Part shown: positions 1 through 10,232 of the stretch, piece after piece
Numbering within the stretch: position 1 is the stretch's first letter
How the letters are laid out: every line of letters begins with the position of its first letter
Source of the DNA: a bacterium
GTDB lineage: Bacteria > Desulfobacterota_D > UBA1144
Length of the DNA stretch: 35,498 nt
NCBI GenBank assembly: GCA_002715585.2
Contig: PAZJ02000005.1
Coordinates: 131,482 to 166,979 of the forward strand
Direction of reading: 5' to 3'
Notes under the pieces: generated by a model
Databases searched by the model: none
What the model was told of the DNA's origin: nothing
Seen by the model: the letters and a program-made list of their open reading frames with translations, nothing else
Made by a program: the position numbers and the translations under genes

Positions 1-1110
1 TTATCTATATCAATTAAAAACATTACTAAAAATAAGATGATAGTTAGTCATAGATATAAAGCTAGAATGACTCCTGCTTCAAACCAAAAAATATTAACAA
101 CCTTAGCTGGCTTGGAATTTCTAGGTCCGAATTATAAATTCCAGACACATATTTATTTTATTGATTCAGTAAATGATTCGGGGATTTATAAAGGAGATAT
201 TTTTATTGATACTAAAGGTGATCCATCACTAACGAGTAAAAAAATAAAAAAAGTTATCCTTTTCTTTAAGCAGAGGGGAATAAAAGAGATTAATGGAAAT
301 TTAGTAATAAATAATAATTATTTTGAAAAACCTTTTTACAATAAGACATGGAAATCATCTTGGAAAGGATTATCTTGGGCTCCATACATATCATCAGTTG
401 CAATTGATAATAATTTATATACAAAAGATGAGACTCTATATCTGACAGATAATCCTTTATATTTATTAGGTGTAATATTTAAAAAACAGATGAAGTCGAA
501 CGGTATTAAATTTAAAGGACAAATACAATTAAAGAATATTTCAAACTCAATTAAACTTAATCCAAAAAAAATCAAATATACAATTGATTCCAAAGAATTA
601 TCTGAATTAATTTATATTGTTAATAAACAAAGTAACAATTTATATGCAGAGCATATTTTTAAAAAAATTTCAGCAAATTACTTTAGAAAGAGTGGCTCAT
701 GGCGTGATTCTCAAAAAATTATGAGATTTTTTCTTAATAGGAAAGTTAAAATTGAGAATTCAGAATTTAATATTGAGGATGGATCTGGTTTATCTAAATA
801 TAATAGCGTTACTACAAATTCTATCGTAAATTTACTTGAATATGCAATTAAAAGAGATTACTTTAATGACTTCTATAATTCTCTTCCAATTGCAGGACTT
901 GATGGAACATTATTAAGGAGATTCAAATTAAAACCACTTTATAAAAATATGCGTGCTAAAACCGGTTATATAAAAGGCGTAAGTTCTTTGTCCGGTTATT
1001 TTTATGGTAAAAATAATGATTTATATATATTTTCAATAATCGTAAATGATTATAATTATTCAATTAGAAATTTTATTGAAAAAATTCTAACCAAAACTTA
1101 TTATTTATAA
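1..1110 (+). CDS. dacB: D-alanyl-D-alanine carboxypeptidase/endopeptidase (PBP4/DacB family), 5' truncated by window edge
   Basis: Frame is open from base 1 (listed ATG at 37 is internal). PBP4 motifs: MTPASNQK (SxxK), KQSNNLYAEH (SxN), RAKTGYIKGVSSLSGY (KTG). Confidence 0.85.
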   Translation, partial: LSISIKNITKNKMIVSHRYKARMTPASNQKILTTLAGLEFLGPNYKFQTHIYFIDSVNDSGIYKGDIFIDTKGDPSLTSKKIKKVILFFKQRGIKEINGNLVINNNYFEKPFYNKTWKSSWKGLSWAPYISSVAIDNNLYTKDETLYLTDNPLYLLGVIFKKQMKSNGIKFKGQIQLKNISNSIKLNPKKIKYTIDSKELSELIYIVNKQSNNLYAEHIFKKISANYFRKSGSWRDSQKIMRFFLNRKVKIENSEFNIEDGSGLSKYNSVTTNSIVNLLEYAIKRDYFNDFYNSLPIAGLDGTLLRRFKLKPLYKNMRAKTGYIKGVSSLSGYFYGKNNDLYIFSIIVNDYNYSIRNFIEKILTKTYYL

Positions 1111-1914
1111 AATATCAAATAAATTTAAATATTGAACGGGAGTTAAGTTTTCAGGTCTAACATCATTTTTAATCTTTAAAAATTTAAATTTTTTTAGTAA
1201 TAATTGTTTGTCATATTCGATTGATAAATTATTTATCAATTTTCTTCTATTTGACTGGAAAGCTAAAAATAGGAAAGCATTTAATTTTTTTATATCCCTA
1301 ATATTGAATTCACTGATCTTAGGAATTATATGTAACATGGTAGATTTTATTTTAGGCTGAGGCCAAAAATCTGATTGATTAAGTCTTAAAAACTCTTCAA
1401 TCTTGAAAAAACAATTAATTTTAGTTGATAACTGGCTCTTCTTAGTTTTTTTTGCAATTATTTTATCAGCTACTTCTTTTTGAAACATAAAGAGCGCTTC
1501 AGTGTTACTTCCAATAAAAGAGTCAGCATATTTTATAAGTATTTTCGTAGCAATATTATAAGGAAGATTACCAAATATTAATGTTTTATTATTAACATAT
1601 TTTTTTAAATCTATTTTTAAAACATCTATATTGATTATTTGAAAATTAGTATCATTGAAATATTTTTTTTGTAAGTTTTCATATAATTTTTTATCTTTCT
1701 CTATACAAATCAACATAAGTTTCTTATCGGATTGTTTTAATTTATCTGTAATTGCCCCAAGACCAGGTCCAATTTCAACTACTCTATTAATCTCTTTGCT
1801 AGTAATAAAATCAATTATTTTATTAATTAAATCTTCATTGGAGAGGAAGTTTTGTCCATAATCCTTTCTTGGATAATGATCAAGATGAGTTAGATTTTTT
1901 TTAATTGTTGCCAT
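1105..1914 (-). CDS. rsmA/ksgA: 16S rRNA dimethyladenosine transferase
   Basis: PRKDYGQNFL N-terminus, VEIGPGLGAIT SAM motif, FGNLPYNIATKIL motif. Confidence 0.93.
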   Translation of the reverse strand: MATIKKNLTHLDHYPRKDYGQNFLSNEDLINKIIDFITSKEINRVVEIGPGLGAITDKLKQSDKKLMLICIEKDKKLYENLQKKYFNDTNFQIINIDVLKIDLKKYVNNKTLIFGNLPYNIATKILIKYADSFIGSNTEALFMFQKEVADKIIAKKTKKSQLSTKINCFFKIEEFLRLNQSDFWPQPKIKSTMLHIIPKISEFNIRDIKKLNAFLFLAFQSNRRKLINNLSIEYDKQLLLKKFKFLKIKNDVRPENLTPVQYLNLFDIL

Positions 1915-1917
1915 GTA

Positions 1918-2196
1918 TTACTTTTTCTTTTTTATAAATTTATACACGACTTCTCCGTCATATATCATTCCAAGTTTTTTTCTTGCAGTCAATAATATAT
2001 AAGATTTATTTTCATTTAACATTTTTATCTCTTTTCTAAGAATCATATTTTGGCCTTCTAATTTTTTATTATTTTTTAATGTAAAATAGTTCTTATTATT
2101 TAAAAGATGAATTTGATATGAGTTATTTATTAATACTCCAATTAATAGACTCACAAACAAAACGAATATCACTTTAAATAATTTTTTATCCATCAT
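1918..2196 (-). CDS. FtsB/DivIC-like septum formation initiator
   Basis: 92 aa, one N-terminal TM followed by a short coiled coil and ARKKLGMIYDGEVVY C-terminal motif; start overlaps the upstream stop by 4 nt. Confidence 0.7.
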   Translation of the reverse strand: MMDKKLFKVIFVLFVSLLIGVLINNSYQIHLLNNKNYFTLKNNKKLEGQNMILRKEIKMLNENKSYILLTARKKLGMIYDGEVVYKFIKKKK

Positions 2197-2861
2197 ATGT
2201 ACCCTAATAAAAAAGGATTGGACTTTTTTTCTATACCAATTTGCGTTTCAGGACCATGTCCTGGAAAAAGAATTGTTTCATCAGGGAGATTCATTATCTT
2301 ATTAGTAATATTTCCTACAAGATCTTCCATATTTGTTCCGCCGGTTAGATCTACTCTCCCTACGCTTCCCGCGAAAACAGTATCACCACATATTATAAAT
2401 TCATTTTCAAGATTACTATTATTTTGCTTTGAAAAGTAAAAGCATAAACTTCCTGGTGAATGTCCAGGGACTAGTAAGGAAGTAAATTTGAAACCGCCAA
2501 AGCTCAGTATTTCATTATCATTAATAAAACTATCTACGTTAGGAATTTCAGGATTAGAAAATTCTTCTAGTCCAAATCTATTTGATGCTTCAACCATTAC
2601 ATTTAATATTGGAACCTCAAATTCATGAATATAGAACTTTGCGGAATATTTTTTCTTAAAATATTGAACTCCATATACATGATCTAAATGAGCATGTGTG
2701 TTAATTATTACAAGTTTTTTAAAACTAATTTTTTTTATTTTTTCTTCAATTTCATTTATTTGACTACCTGGATCGATTAGAATTAATTCCTCTGAAATAC
2801 CATCATTTAATAAATAGGAATTTTCAACAAATGCACCACCAGGTATGACAATCAAATTCAT
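2193..2861 (-). CDS. MBL-fold hydrolase (glyoxalase II-like)
   Basis: THAHLDH metal motif, VPGHSPGSLCFY, CGDTVFAGSVGRVDL, LFPGHGPETQIGIEK. Confidence 0.88.
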   Translation of the reverse strand: MNLIVIPGGAFVENSYLLNDGISEELILIDPGSQINEIEEKIKKISFKKLVIINTHAHLDHVYGVQYFKKKYSAKFYIHEFEVPILNVMVEASNRFGLEEFSNPEIPNVDSFINDNEILSFGGFKFTSLLVPGHSPGSLCFYFSKQNNSNLENEFIICGDTVFAGSVGRVDLTGGTNMEDLVGNITNKIMNLPDETILFPGHGPETQIGIEKKSNPFLLGYI

Positions 2862-2895
2862 TTGTTTTTAGATTACAATAAATTAATGTTAGGTG

Positions 2896-3342
2896 TCAAT
2901 TTGATTCTTTGATAACTTCTATTTGTTTTTTAACATAAAAATTTTTATAAAGTTTAATTCTAATTTCATGTTTACCTAAAGAAGTAATTTGTGTTTTGAT
3001 TTCAATATTTTTTTTTTCAATTTTAATTCCATATTTATTTAATTCTGAAGAAATTTTAGAATTTGTAATAGAGCCAAATAATTTACCATTGTTTTCTTTT
3101 GCTTTGATGAATATGGCTATATCATTAATTTTCTTTTCTATTATTTTTGCATCATTTAGCAGCTGGCCTTCTTTTTTTTCGATAGATTTATTTCTTTGAT
3201 TTAAAAAATTGATATTTTTGCTGTTTGCTTCCTCGGCCATTTTTTTAGGGATAAGAAAGTTTTTTGCCTGACCATCAGAAACCTCTACTATATCACCCTT
3301 GTTACCAAGCTTTTTTATAGTTTCTAATAAAATAACTTTCAT
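2896..3342 (-). CDS. rplI: 50S ribosomal protein L9
   Basis: MKVILLETIKKLGNKGDIVEVSDGQAKNFLIPKKMA; downstream of rpsR. Confidence 0.95.
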   Translation of the reverse strand: MKVILLETIKKLGNKGDIVEVSDGQAKNFLIPKKMAEEANSKNINFLNQRNKSIEKKEGQLLNDAKIIEKKINDIAIFIKAKENNGKLFGSITNSKISSELNKYGIKIEKKNIEIKTQITSLGKHEIRIKLYKNFYVKKQIEVIKESN

Positions 3343-3345
3343 AAA

Positions 3346-3591
3346 TTATTTATGATTTACTGTATAAGGAAGTAAAGCCATATGCCTAGCTTTCTTTATT
3401 TCTCTCGAGATAATTCTTTGTTGTGATGCTGAGTTCCCAGTCATTCTTCTAGGGGCTATTTTTTTCCTCTCCGTAATGAAATTTTGAAGAAGTTCAACAT
3501 TTTTATAATTTATATCAACGTCTCCTTCTAAAAGTTTTGAAGGTTTCTTCCTAGGTTGTTTTCTTCTATCATATTCTTTTTTTTCTGCCAT
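3346..3591 (-). CDS. rpsR: 30S ribosomal protein S18
   Basis: DYKNV-like segment ([50 protein letters not shown]). Confidence 0.95.
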   Translation of the reverse strand: MAEKKEYDRRKQPRKKPSKLLEGDVDINYKNVELLQNFITERKKIAPRRMTGNSASQQRIISREIKKARHMALLPYTVNHK

Positions 3592-3600
3592 GATAACTCC

Positions 3601-3891
3601 TTATTTTTTATCAATTAAAAATCTTAAAACACTAGTTTTCTCAAAGCTTAGTATTTTTTCAACTTCACTAATACATTCAGCATTACATTTAGTTTCAATT
3701 ATATAGTATGTCCCATCAGAATGGTTGTTAATTGTATAAGCCAATTTTCTATCAGCCCACTTTTCAAACTTAGATAATTCAGAACTAAACTTATCTTTAA
3801 TAGTACTAGTTATTTTGTTTGAAAGTTCACTATACTGATTGGCATCAATATTTTTTGGGACTATGAATAAAATTTCATAGTTATTAGTCAT
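3601..3891 (-). CDS. rpsF: 30S ribosomal protein S6
   Basis: NNYEILFIVPKN, WADRKLAYTINNHSDGTYYIIETKC; first gene of rpsF-rpsR-rplI. Confidence 0.95.
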   Translation of the reverse strand: MTNNYEILFIVPKNIDANQYSELSNKITSTIKDKFSSELSKFEKWADRKLAYTINNHSDGTYYIIETKCNAECISEVEKILSFEKTSVLRFLIDKK

Positions 3892-3900
3892 ATCTTATGA

Positions 3901-3943
3901 CCTCCTGTTATGGTCTGCTGGCCAAATATAATGGCAACAGGTT
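3901..3943 (-). promoter_or_regulatory. rpsF 5' leader hairpin, candidate S6:S18-type autoregulatory element
   Basis: On the minus strand: CCTGTT-GCCA-(TTATATT)-TGGC-CAGCAGACCAT-AACAGG-AGG. CCTGTT (3936-3941 complement) pairs with AACAGG (3904-3909 complement); inner GCCA/TGGC stem; 11-nt one-sided loop. The 3' arm runs into AGGAGG. Confidence 0.5.
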
Positions 3944-5032
3944 TCATAAATTATACCTAAAGTGAATCATATCTCCATCTTCTACTATATAATCTTTGCC
4001 TTCAGATTTCAGATAGCCTAGCTTTTTTGCTTCATCTTCACTTCCTGCATTAACAAAATCTGAATATTTAATGACTTCCGCTTTAATGAAACCTTTTTGA
4101 AAATCCGAATGAATTTTCCCAGCGGCTACAGGTGCCTTTGAATGATTTATTATACTCCAAGCCCTACATTCCTTTGGACCAGCTGTATAAAATGTTATTA
4201 AATTTAGATATTCATAAGCTTTATTTATTAAAAGATCCAGCCCGGTTTTTTTAATATTGTACTCACTCAAAAACATTTGTTTCTCGTTACTTTCAAGATC
4301 TCTTATTTCATTCTCTAGAAGCCCATATATTTCAACAAAAGTTTCACCTTCTGATTTTATTATTTTTTTTAATTCTTCAATTTTTAAATTATCTATTTGA
4401 TTATCCCCATAGTTTAGTACATATATAATAGGTTTCGATGATATTAAATTTAAACTCCTAATTATTTTTTTGTGAGTGTTATCAAAATTATTTATATCTA
4501 TTCTTTTTCCTTTATTTAATGTATTCATCAGAGTTTGTACAAGTTCATATTCAAGAATAGAATCCTTATCACCGTTTTTTTTATTTTTTTCTAATTTTAA
4601 AATTCTTTTTTCAAGAATTTGTATATCGCTATAACATAATTCTAAATTTATAACCTCCATATCACGAATAGGATCTACAGAATTAAAAACATGTGTTACA
4701 TCATCCTCGAAGCATCTTAAGACATGAGCAACCGCATCAACTTCCCTAATATTTCCTAAAAACTTGTTTCCTAATCCTTCACCTTCGCTAGCACCTTTAA
4801 CTAATCCAGCAATATCTACGAATTTTAATGATGTATAAATTTTACTATCTGGTTTAAATACTTTTGTAAGATAATCTAGTCTATCATCAGGTACATCCAC
4901 AATAGCAATATTTGGATTAATAGTTGTAAATGGGAAATTGCCTGATTCTGCTGCGGCGTTTGTTAGGGCCGAAAAAATTGTTGATTTTCCAACGTTCGGT
5001 AACCCAACAATACCGCAGCTAAGAGAACTCAT
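3944..5032 (-). CDS. ychF: Redox-regulated ATPase/GTPase YchF
   Basis: [36 protein letters not shown]-loop; C-terminal TGS-like domain. Confidence 0.95.
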   Translation of the reverse strand: MSSLSCGIVGLPNVGKSTIFSALTNAAAESGNFPFTTINPNIAIVDVPDDRLDYLTKVFKPDSKIYTSLKFVDIAGLVKGASEGEGLGNKFLGNIREVDAVAHVLRCFEDDVTHVFNSVDPIRDMEVINLELCYSDIQILEKRILKLEKNKKNGDKDSILEYELVQTLMNTLNKGKRIDINNFDNTHKKIIRSLNLISSKPIIYVLNYGDNQIDNLKIEELKKIIKSEGETFVEIYGLLENEIRDLESNEKQMFLSEYNIKKTGLDLLINKAYEYLNLITFYTAGPKECRAWSIINHSKAPVAAGKIHSDFQKGFIKAEVIKYSDFVNAGSEDEAKKLGYLKSEGKDYIVEDGDMIHFRYNL

Positions 5033-7078
5033 TTATAGAAATATTGGTGCAACTACAAGCGAAACTATTGTCATAAGTTTGATCAATATGTTCATAGCAG
5101 GACCAGAGGTATCTTTAAACGGGTCACCAATTGTGTCACCTACAACGGCTGCCTTATGAGCCTCAGATCCTTTACCACCTTTATTTCCTTCTTCAATATA
5201 TTTCTTAGCATTGTCCCATGCTCCACCAGAATTAGCCATCATTAATGCTAATGTAATTCCTGAAATAAGAGCACCACCTAAAAATGATGCTAAGCCTGCA
5301 GGACCTAATGCAAATCCAACTATAATTGGACATACAACTGCAAGAATTCCAGGTAAAACCATCTCTTTTAATGAAGCATCAGTACTTATTTTAATACATG
5401 ATGCATAATCAGGTTCAGAAGTTCCTTCCATTATCCCAGCTATTTCTTTAAATTGCCTTCTTACCTCTTGAACCATCTTTTCTGCTGATCTTCCTACTGC
5501 CCCCATTGTTAAAGCACCAAATAAATAAGGCACCATTCCTCCAAGTAAAAGCCCACAAACAACTTTATGATCAAGCAAGTTTACCGCACTTATGTTCGCA
5601 GCTGCAGCAAATGCAACAAAAAGAGTTAAAGATGTTAATGCTGCTGATCCAATTGCAAAACCTTTACCAATTGCGGCAGTTGTATTACCTAAGCTATCTA
5701 ATTTATCAGTTATTACTCTTACTTTAGGATCAAGTCCGGCCATTTCGGCAATACCTCCAGCATTATCGGCTATTGGACCGTATGCATCAACGGACATTGT
5801 AATACCAATAGTTGCAAGCATACTCACGGCTGCAATACCAATTCCATATAGTTGTGCAAATTGATATGATGAAAAGATTGCAACAACTATTACAAGAATT
5901 GGTAAAGCGGTACTTAACATTCCAACGGACAAGCCGCTAATAATATTAGTAGCAACTCCACCCTTTTCTGACGCATCAGCAATATCAGAAACTGGTTTAC
6001 CGGAAGTATAGTATTCTGTAATACCACCTATCAGTGATCCCGAGAAAAGACCTATTATTGAACAAATAAAAATATTAATCAGTAGTGAAGATGAAATTCC
6101 AACACTTCCACCCACTGCATTTAAAGAAAAATATGCAAATACCAAAAAAAGTATTCCTGCTGTCAAAGATGCTTTTCTTAAAACACCTGATGGCTCAGAA
6201 TCCTTTAAAATATCTACAACTTTTGTTCCAATATAAGAGGCTATAGTTCCTACAATAATCAAAATTATTGGAAATGAATACATTGCTAAAGTTTGATTTG
6301 TAGCCATACCGAGACCAGATGCAATTACTATTGTCGCAATAACACTCCCAACATAGGACTCGAACAAGTCAGCACCCATTCCGGCCACATCTCCAACATT
6401 ATCACCGACATTATCTGCAATTGTTGCAGGATTTCTAGGATCATCTTCAGGTATACCAGCTTCAACTTTACCAACTAGATCGGCTCCTACATCAGCAGCT
6501 TTTGTATATATTCCACCACCAACTCTAGCAAAAAGGGCAACTGAGCTTGCTCCCATAGCAAAACCACCAATATTAGTTGCAAAGCTTGCTAAGCTGATAT
6601 CATTTACAGCATTTAATACAAAATATATTGTAAATGCTCCACTTACACCTAAAATTCCTAAACTAGCAACAGAAAATCCCATTACACTTCCACCTTTGAA
6701 AGCAGTAGTTAAAGCTGACCCTTGGCCAGAGGTGTTGGCTGCTTCAGCTGTTCTAGAGTTAGCAATACATGCCGATGTCATTCCTGCCCAACCACATGTC
6801 ATAGAAAGAATTGCACCAGCAAAATAGCATAAAGCAGTTTGTTGGCCTAAGAAATAAAATAATAGTGCACCAACTACAACTACAAAAATTACTATATATC
6901 TATATTCCTGTTTGATGAAAGACATGGCACCGTTATAAATTGTGACACCAAGTTTTCTCTGTGTATCATTACCTCTAGGCAATGATCTTATATTCCAGTA
7001 AGTTACTTGAGCATAAATTAAACCTAGAACGGCTAATATAAGTCCACCAAAAGCAACAAACTTCGTTGATAAATCCAT
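5033..7078 (-). CDS. hppA: Membrane-bound ion-translocating pyrophosphatase
   Basis: 681 aa polytopic; [66 protein letters not shown] upstream of ATG. Confidence 0.96.
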   Translation of the reverse strand: MDLSTKFVAFGGLILAVLGLIYAQVTYWNIRSLPRGNDTQRKLGVTIYNGAMSFIKQEYRYIVIFVVVVGALLFYFLGQQTALCYFAGAILSMTCGWAGMTSACIANSRTAEAANTSGQGSALTTAFKGGSVMGFSVASLGILGVSGAFTIYFVLNAVNDISLASFATNIGGFAMGASSVALFARVGGGIYTKAADVGADLVGKVEAGIPEDDPRNPATIADNVGDNVGDVAGMGADLFESYVGSVIATIVIASGLGMATNQTLAMYSFPIILIIVGTIASYIGTKVVDILKDSEPSGVLRKASLTAGILFLVFAYFSLNAVGGSVGISSSLLINIFICSIIGLFSGSLIGGITEYYTSGKPVSDIADASEKGGVATNIISGLSVGMLSTALPILVIVVAIFSSYQFAQLYGIGIAAVSMLATIGITMSVDAYGPIADNAGGIAEMAGLDPKVRVITDKLDSLGNTTAAIGKGFAIGSAALTSLTLFVAFAAAANISAVNLLDHKVVCGLLLGGMVPYLFGALTMGAVGRSAEKMVQEVRRQFKEIAGIMEGTSEPDYASCIKISTDASLKEMVLPGILAVVCPIIVGFALGPAGLASFLGGALISGITLALMMANSGGAWDNAKKYIEEGNKGGKGSEAHKAAVVGDTIGDPFKDTSGPAMNILIKLMTIVSLVVAPIFL

Positions 7079-7106
7079 GATATCCTCCTTGAATTTTTAA
7101 TAATGT

Positions 7107-7682
7107 TTATTGAATTTTACTGTTAAATTTATTCATTGCAAATGGTAAGCCTTCTAATATTATATCCTCGATAATGTATTTAATATTTGTTTTTACTTCA
7201 TTAAATAAATTCAATTCATTATTACTAAAGTTTGATAGTACATAAGAGTTGATTTTTTCTCTATTTATAGGCTTTCCAATCCCAATTCTAATTCTAGTGA
7301 ATTTTTCAGAGCCTAGACAATTTATAATAGATTTTATTCCATTATGTCCCGCCGAGCCACCACTGAACTTTATTCTTACATCACCGGGTGATAAATCCAT
7401 TTCATCATAGATTACAATTAAATTTTCTAAAGGTATTTTAAAAAAACTTATACATTTATTAATTGCTTTTCCGCTTTCATTCATAAATGTTTTTGGTTTG
7501 ATTATATGAAGTTTATTTTCTCTAAAATTTATTGAAGTATATTCTGAATCAAATTTATCAATTAATTTATTTTGACTGAAATATGTTAGATAAGTATCAA
7601 TAATTTGGAATCCTATATTATGTCTATTATTTTTATACTTATCGCCTGGATTTCCCAATCCTGCTATTAAAAAATTTTTCAC
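7107..7682 (-). CDS. pth: Peptidyl-tRNA hydrolase
   Basis: GLGNPGDKYKNNRHNIGF, KPKTFMNESGKAI, DEMDLSPGDVRIKFSGGSAGHNGIKSI. Confidence 0.95.
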   Translation of the reverse strand: MKNFLIAGLGNPGDKYKNNRHNIGFQIIDTYLTYFSQNKLIDKFDSEYTSINFRENKLHIIKPKTFMNESGKAINKCISFFKIPLENLIVIYDEMDLSPGDVRIKFSGGSAGHNGIKSIINCLGSEKFTRIRIGIGKPINREKINSYVLSNFSNNELNLFNEVKTNIKYIIEDIILEGLPFAMNKFNSKIQ

Positions 7683-7698
7683 ATTAAATTTCTATTTA

Positions 7699-8349
7699 TT
7701 AACCTTCTGTATTTTTCTCTTGCTCAGAATTTTCATCTGATCCTGATTCAGAACTTTCATCGGTATCAGCTGTTGCAGTTTCAACCACTAGTCTAGGAGC
7801 AAGAATACTAATTATTGTACTTTCAGGGTTAGAAAGAATTTCTATCCCATCCACAGGTTTTATGTCTTTCACTCTCAAGGTATCACCAATATTCAAATCT
7901 GAAATACTAATTTCTATCATATTGGGAATATTGGTAGGCAAACATTTTATTTTTATTTCATTAGAAAGGGTTTGGATAACCCCACCATTTTTAACTCCTT
8001 CAGGCTTACCAATAAATAACAAAGGAGCAGAAACTTTAACATCCATACCCTCAGTAATTTCATAAAAATCGAGATGTAAAGGATCGCTTGTAAGAGTATC
8101 TAAGTGTGCATCTTTAAGAAGTACATTCTTTTTTAAATCAGATTTATCTAATTTCATTTCTATTATAGTGTTTTCACCTGCGTCATTCTTTAGAAGTTTT
8201 TTTAATTTTATTGGATCAACCAATATGTTTAAATTATCTTTATTTTTTCCATAAATGACAGCTGGAACAAAACCATTCTTTCTGTACTTTTTATTTGCTT
8301 GTTTTCCTAAAGATTCTCTATTAAAAACCTCTAACTCAACCGTAATCAT
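7699..8349 (-). CDS. rplY: 50S ribosomal protein L25/Ctc form with acidic C-terminal tail
   Basis: GFVPAVIYGK, HLDFYEI; long TL5/Ctc-type protein ending in an acidic tail; between prs and pth. Confidence 0.92.
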   Translation of the reverse strand: MITVELEVFNRESLGKQANKKYRKNGFVPAVIYGKNKDNLNILVDPIKLKKLLKNDAGENTIIEMKLDKSDLKKNVLLKDAHLDTLTSDPLHLDFYEITEGMDVKVSAPLLFIGKPEGVKNGGVIQTLSNEIKIKCLPTNIPNMIEISISDLNIGDTLRVKDIKPVDGIEILSNPESTIISILAPRLVVETATADTDESSESGSDENSEQEKNTEG

Positions 8350-8358
8350 CTTATACTC

Positions 8359-9300
8359 CTATAAAAATAAATCGCTTATGGATTTTTTATCAATAATTCT
8401 TTTTATAGCTTTTGCTATTAAATTAGAAACACTCAAAACCCTGATTTTTTTTATCTTCTTTAATTTACTTTGGTTATTTATTGTATCAGTAATTACGAGT
8501 TCATCAATATGAGATTTATTAATAACATCTAATGCTTTTCCAGATAAAACACCATGAGAGCAGAACATTGATACAGATTTTGCTCCTGATTTTACTATAG
8601 CAGCGGCTGATTTGGCTGCTGTACCACCGGTATCTATCATATCATCAATCAATAGAACATGTTTATTTTTGACATTTCCTATTACATTCGTTATTTCTGA
8701 AACATTAGATTTAGGTCTCCTCTTATCAGTCACAACTAGGTCTAGATCTCCGAATTTTTTTGCAAATCCTCTAGCTCTTTCCATTCCTCCTGCATCGGGA
8801 GATGCAATTATTAAGTCTTTTTTATATTTTTTTGTAAAATACTGTCTTGCAATTGGCGCCGCATAAAGATGATCAACCGGAACATCAAAAAAACCTTGAA
8901 TTTGGCCTGAGTGAATATCCATCAATATAACTTCTTCTATTCCAGATTTTACTAGCAAATCACAAATCAGTTTCGCAGTTATTGGAGACCTGTCGCTTAC
9001 CTTACGATCCTGTCTTGAATATCCAAAATATGGCATTACTGCATATACCTTTTTAGCGGCTGCTCTTTTGAGCGCATCTACAATTACGAATAATTCCAAT
9101 AGGTTTTCATTAACCGGATTACTTGTTGATTGTACAACGAAGCAGTCACTACCCCTAACACTTTCATTTACCTCAACAAAAATTTCTCCATCACTAAATC
9201 GTTTTATATCTAGATCACCTAACTTTATTTTGAGTTTTTTGCAAATTGATTCTGCTAATGGAGTATTAGATGTCCCAGAAAATATTTTAATATTACCCAC
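8359..9300 (-). CDS. prs: Ribose-phosphate pyrophosphokinase
   Basis: FSDGEIFVEVNESVRGSDCFVVQST, MPYFGYSRQDRK, LLIDDMIDTGGTAAKSA PRPP motif. Confidence 0.96.
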   Translation of the reverse strand: MGNIKIFSGTSNTPLAESICKKLKIKLGDLDIKRFSDGEIFVEVNESVRGSDCFVVQSTSNPVNENLLELFVIVDALKRAAAKKVYAVMPYFGYSRQDRKVSDRSPITAKLICDLLVKSGIEEVILMDIHSGQIQGFFDVPVDHLYAAPIARQYFTKKYKKDLIIASPDAGGMERARGFAKKFGDLDLVVTDKRRPKSNVSEITNVIGNVKNKHVLLIDDMIDTGGTAAKSAAAIVKSGAKSVSMFCSHGVLSGKALDVINKSHIDELVITDTINNQSKLKKIKKIRVLSVSNLIAKAIKRIIDKKSISDLFL

Positions 9301-9343
9301 AATATGATTGTAAAATATTAAATTATCAAAGTAAATTTAAACT

Positions 9344-9652
9344 ATGTTGATTTATAAATTAGTTAGGTCAAAAAAAGCAGACAGCCTTCAGGATATTCTT
9401 ATTTACTGTGATTTGTATTTATTCCTTTATTCCAGACTAACAAATGAATACAGATTTACTAATAGCAAAAAATGGCTAGAAAATTTCGATAAAGCAAGAG
9501 CTATTCATTCACTGGTCATAGAAGAATATAAAGTTGATGAGCTTAATAAAATGGTAAAAATTGGAATGGAGTCAAAGATTAATAACAAAATTATTCCGAT
9601 TGATGACAAAGAGTTTCAATATCTTTTTGATTTACAGATTAAATTTATTTAA
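9344..9652 (+). CDS. Hypothetical protein
   Basis: 102-aa ORF, no family recognised; fills the gap between prs and efp and overlaps the efp stop by 4 nt. Confidence 0.55.
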   Translation: MLIYKLVRSKKADSLQDILIYCDLYLFLYSRLTNEYRFTNSKKWLENFDKARAIHSLVIEEYKVDELNKMVKIGMESKINNKIIPIDDKEFQYLFDLQIKFI

Positions 9653-10221
9653 GCTTTTTTTGTTCTCTCAATATATCTTCCATCTCTAGTATCGATTTTA
9701 ACAAAATCACCTATGTTTATGAATAAAGGTACTGAAACCTCAGCACCAGTTTCAAGTTTTGCAGGCTTATTGCCTCCAGTTACGCTATCACCCTTTAATC
9801 CAGGTTCAGTTTCTTTAATTTCGAGTTCAACATGTGTTGGCAACTCTATGTCGATTGGAGAACCGTTATAATGGATTAATAGAACATTTTGCTCCTCTTT
9901 TATAAAGTCAACTTTATTACCTAATTTTTCAATGTTAATTTCATGCTGTTCAAAAGACTCAAGATCCATGAATGTTATTGATAAATCATTTGAAAATAAT
10001 ACTTGTGAATCTTTTTTAGAAAGATCTGGCAGTGTGAATGTATCACCACTTCTGAAACTCTTTTCTTGTACTAAGCCTGTAAAAATATTTTTTAGTTTTG
10101 TTTTAATAACTGGAGCTCTTTGTTGCATAACGCGATGCTGAAATTCAATAATTTCCCATAATTCACCCTCAAATATTATTTTTAAACCTTTGTAAAATTT
10201 ACTGGTTTCCACAATTCCCAT
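9649..10221 (-). CDS. efp: Elongation factor P
   Basis: KLKNIFTGLVQEKSFRSGDTF and C-terminal PAKLETGAEVSVPLFINIGDFVKIDTRDGRYIER. Confidence 0.93.
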   Translation of the reverse strand: MGIVETSKFYKGLKIIFEGELWEIIEFQHRVMQQRAPVIKTKLKNIFTGLVQEKSFRSGDTFTLPDLSKKDSQVLFSNDLSITFMDLESFEQHEINIEKLGNKVDFIKEEQNVLLIHYNGSPIDIELPTHVELEIKETEPGLKGDSVTGGNKPAKLETGAEVSVPLFINIGDFVKIDTRDGRYIERTKKA

Positions 10222-10232
10222 CTTTAAAGTAT

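Noticed and set aside
5211-5864. Plus-strand ORFs of 65-90 aa antisense to hppA (5211-5408, 5506-5727, 5592-5864)
   Set aside because: They lie wholly inside the well-conserved hppA coding region and read as mirror translations of it; no RBS or independent family.
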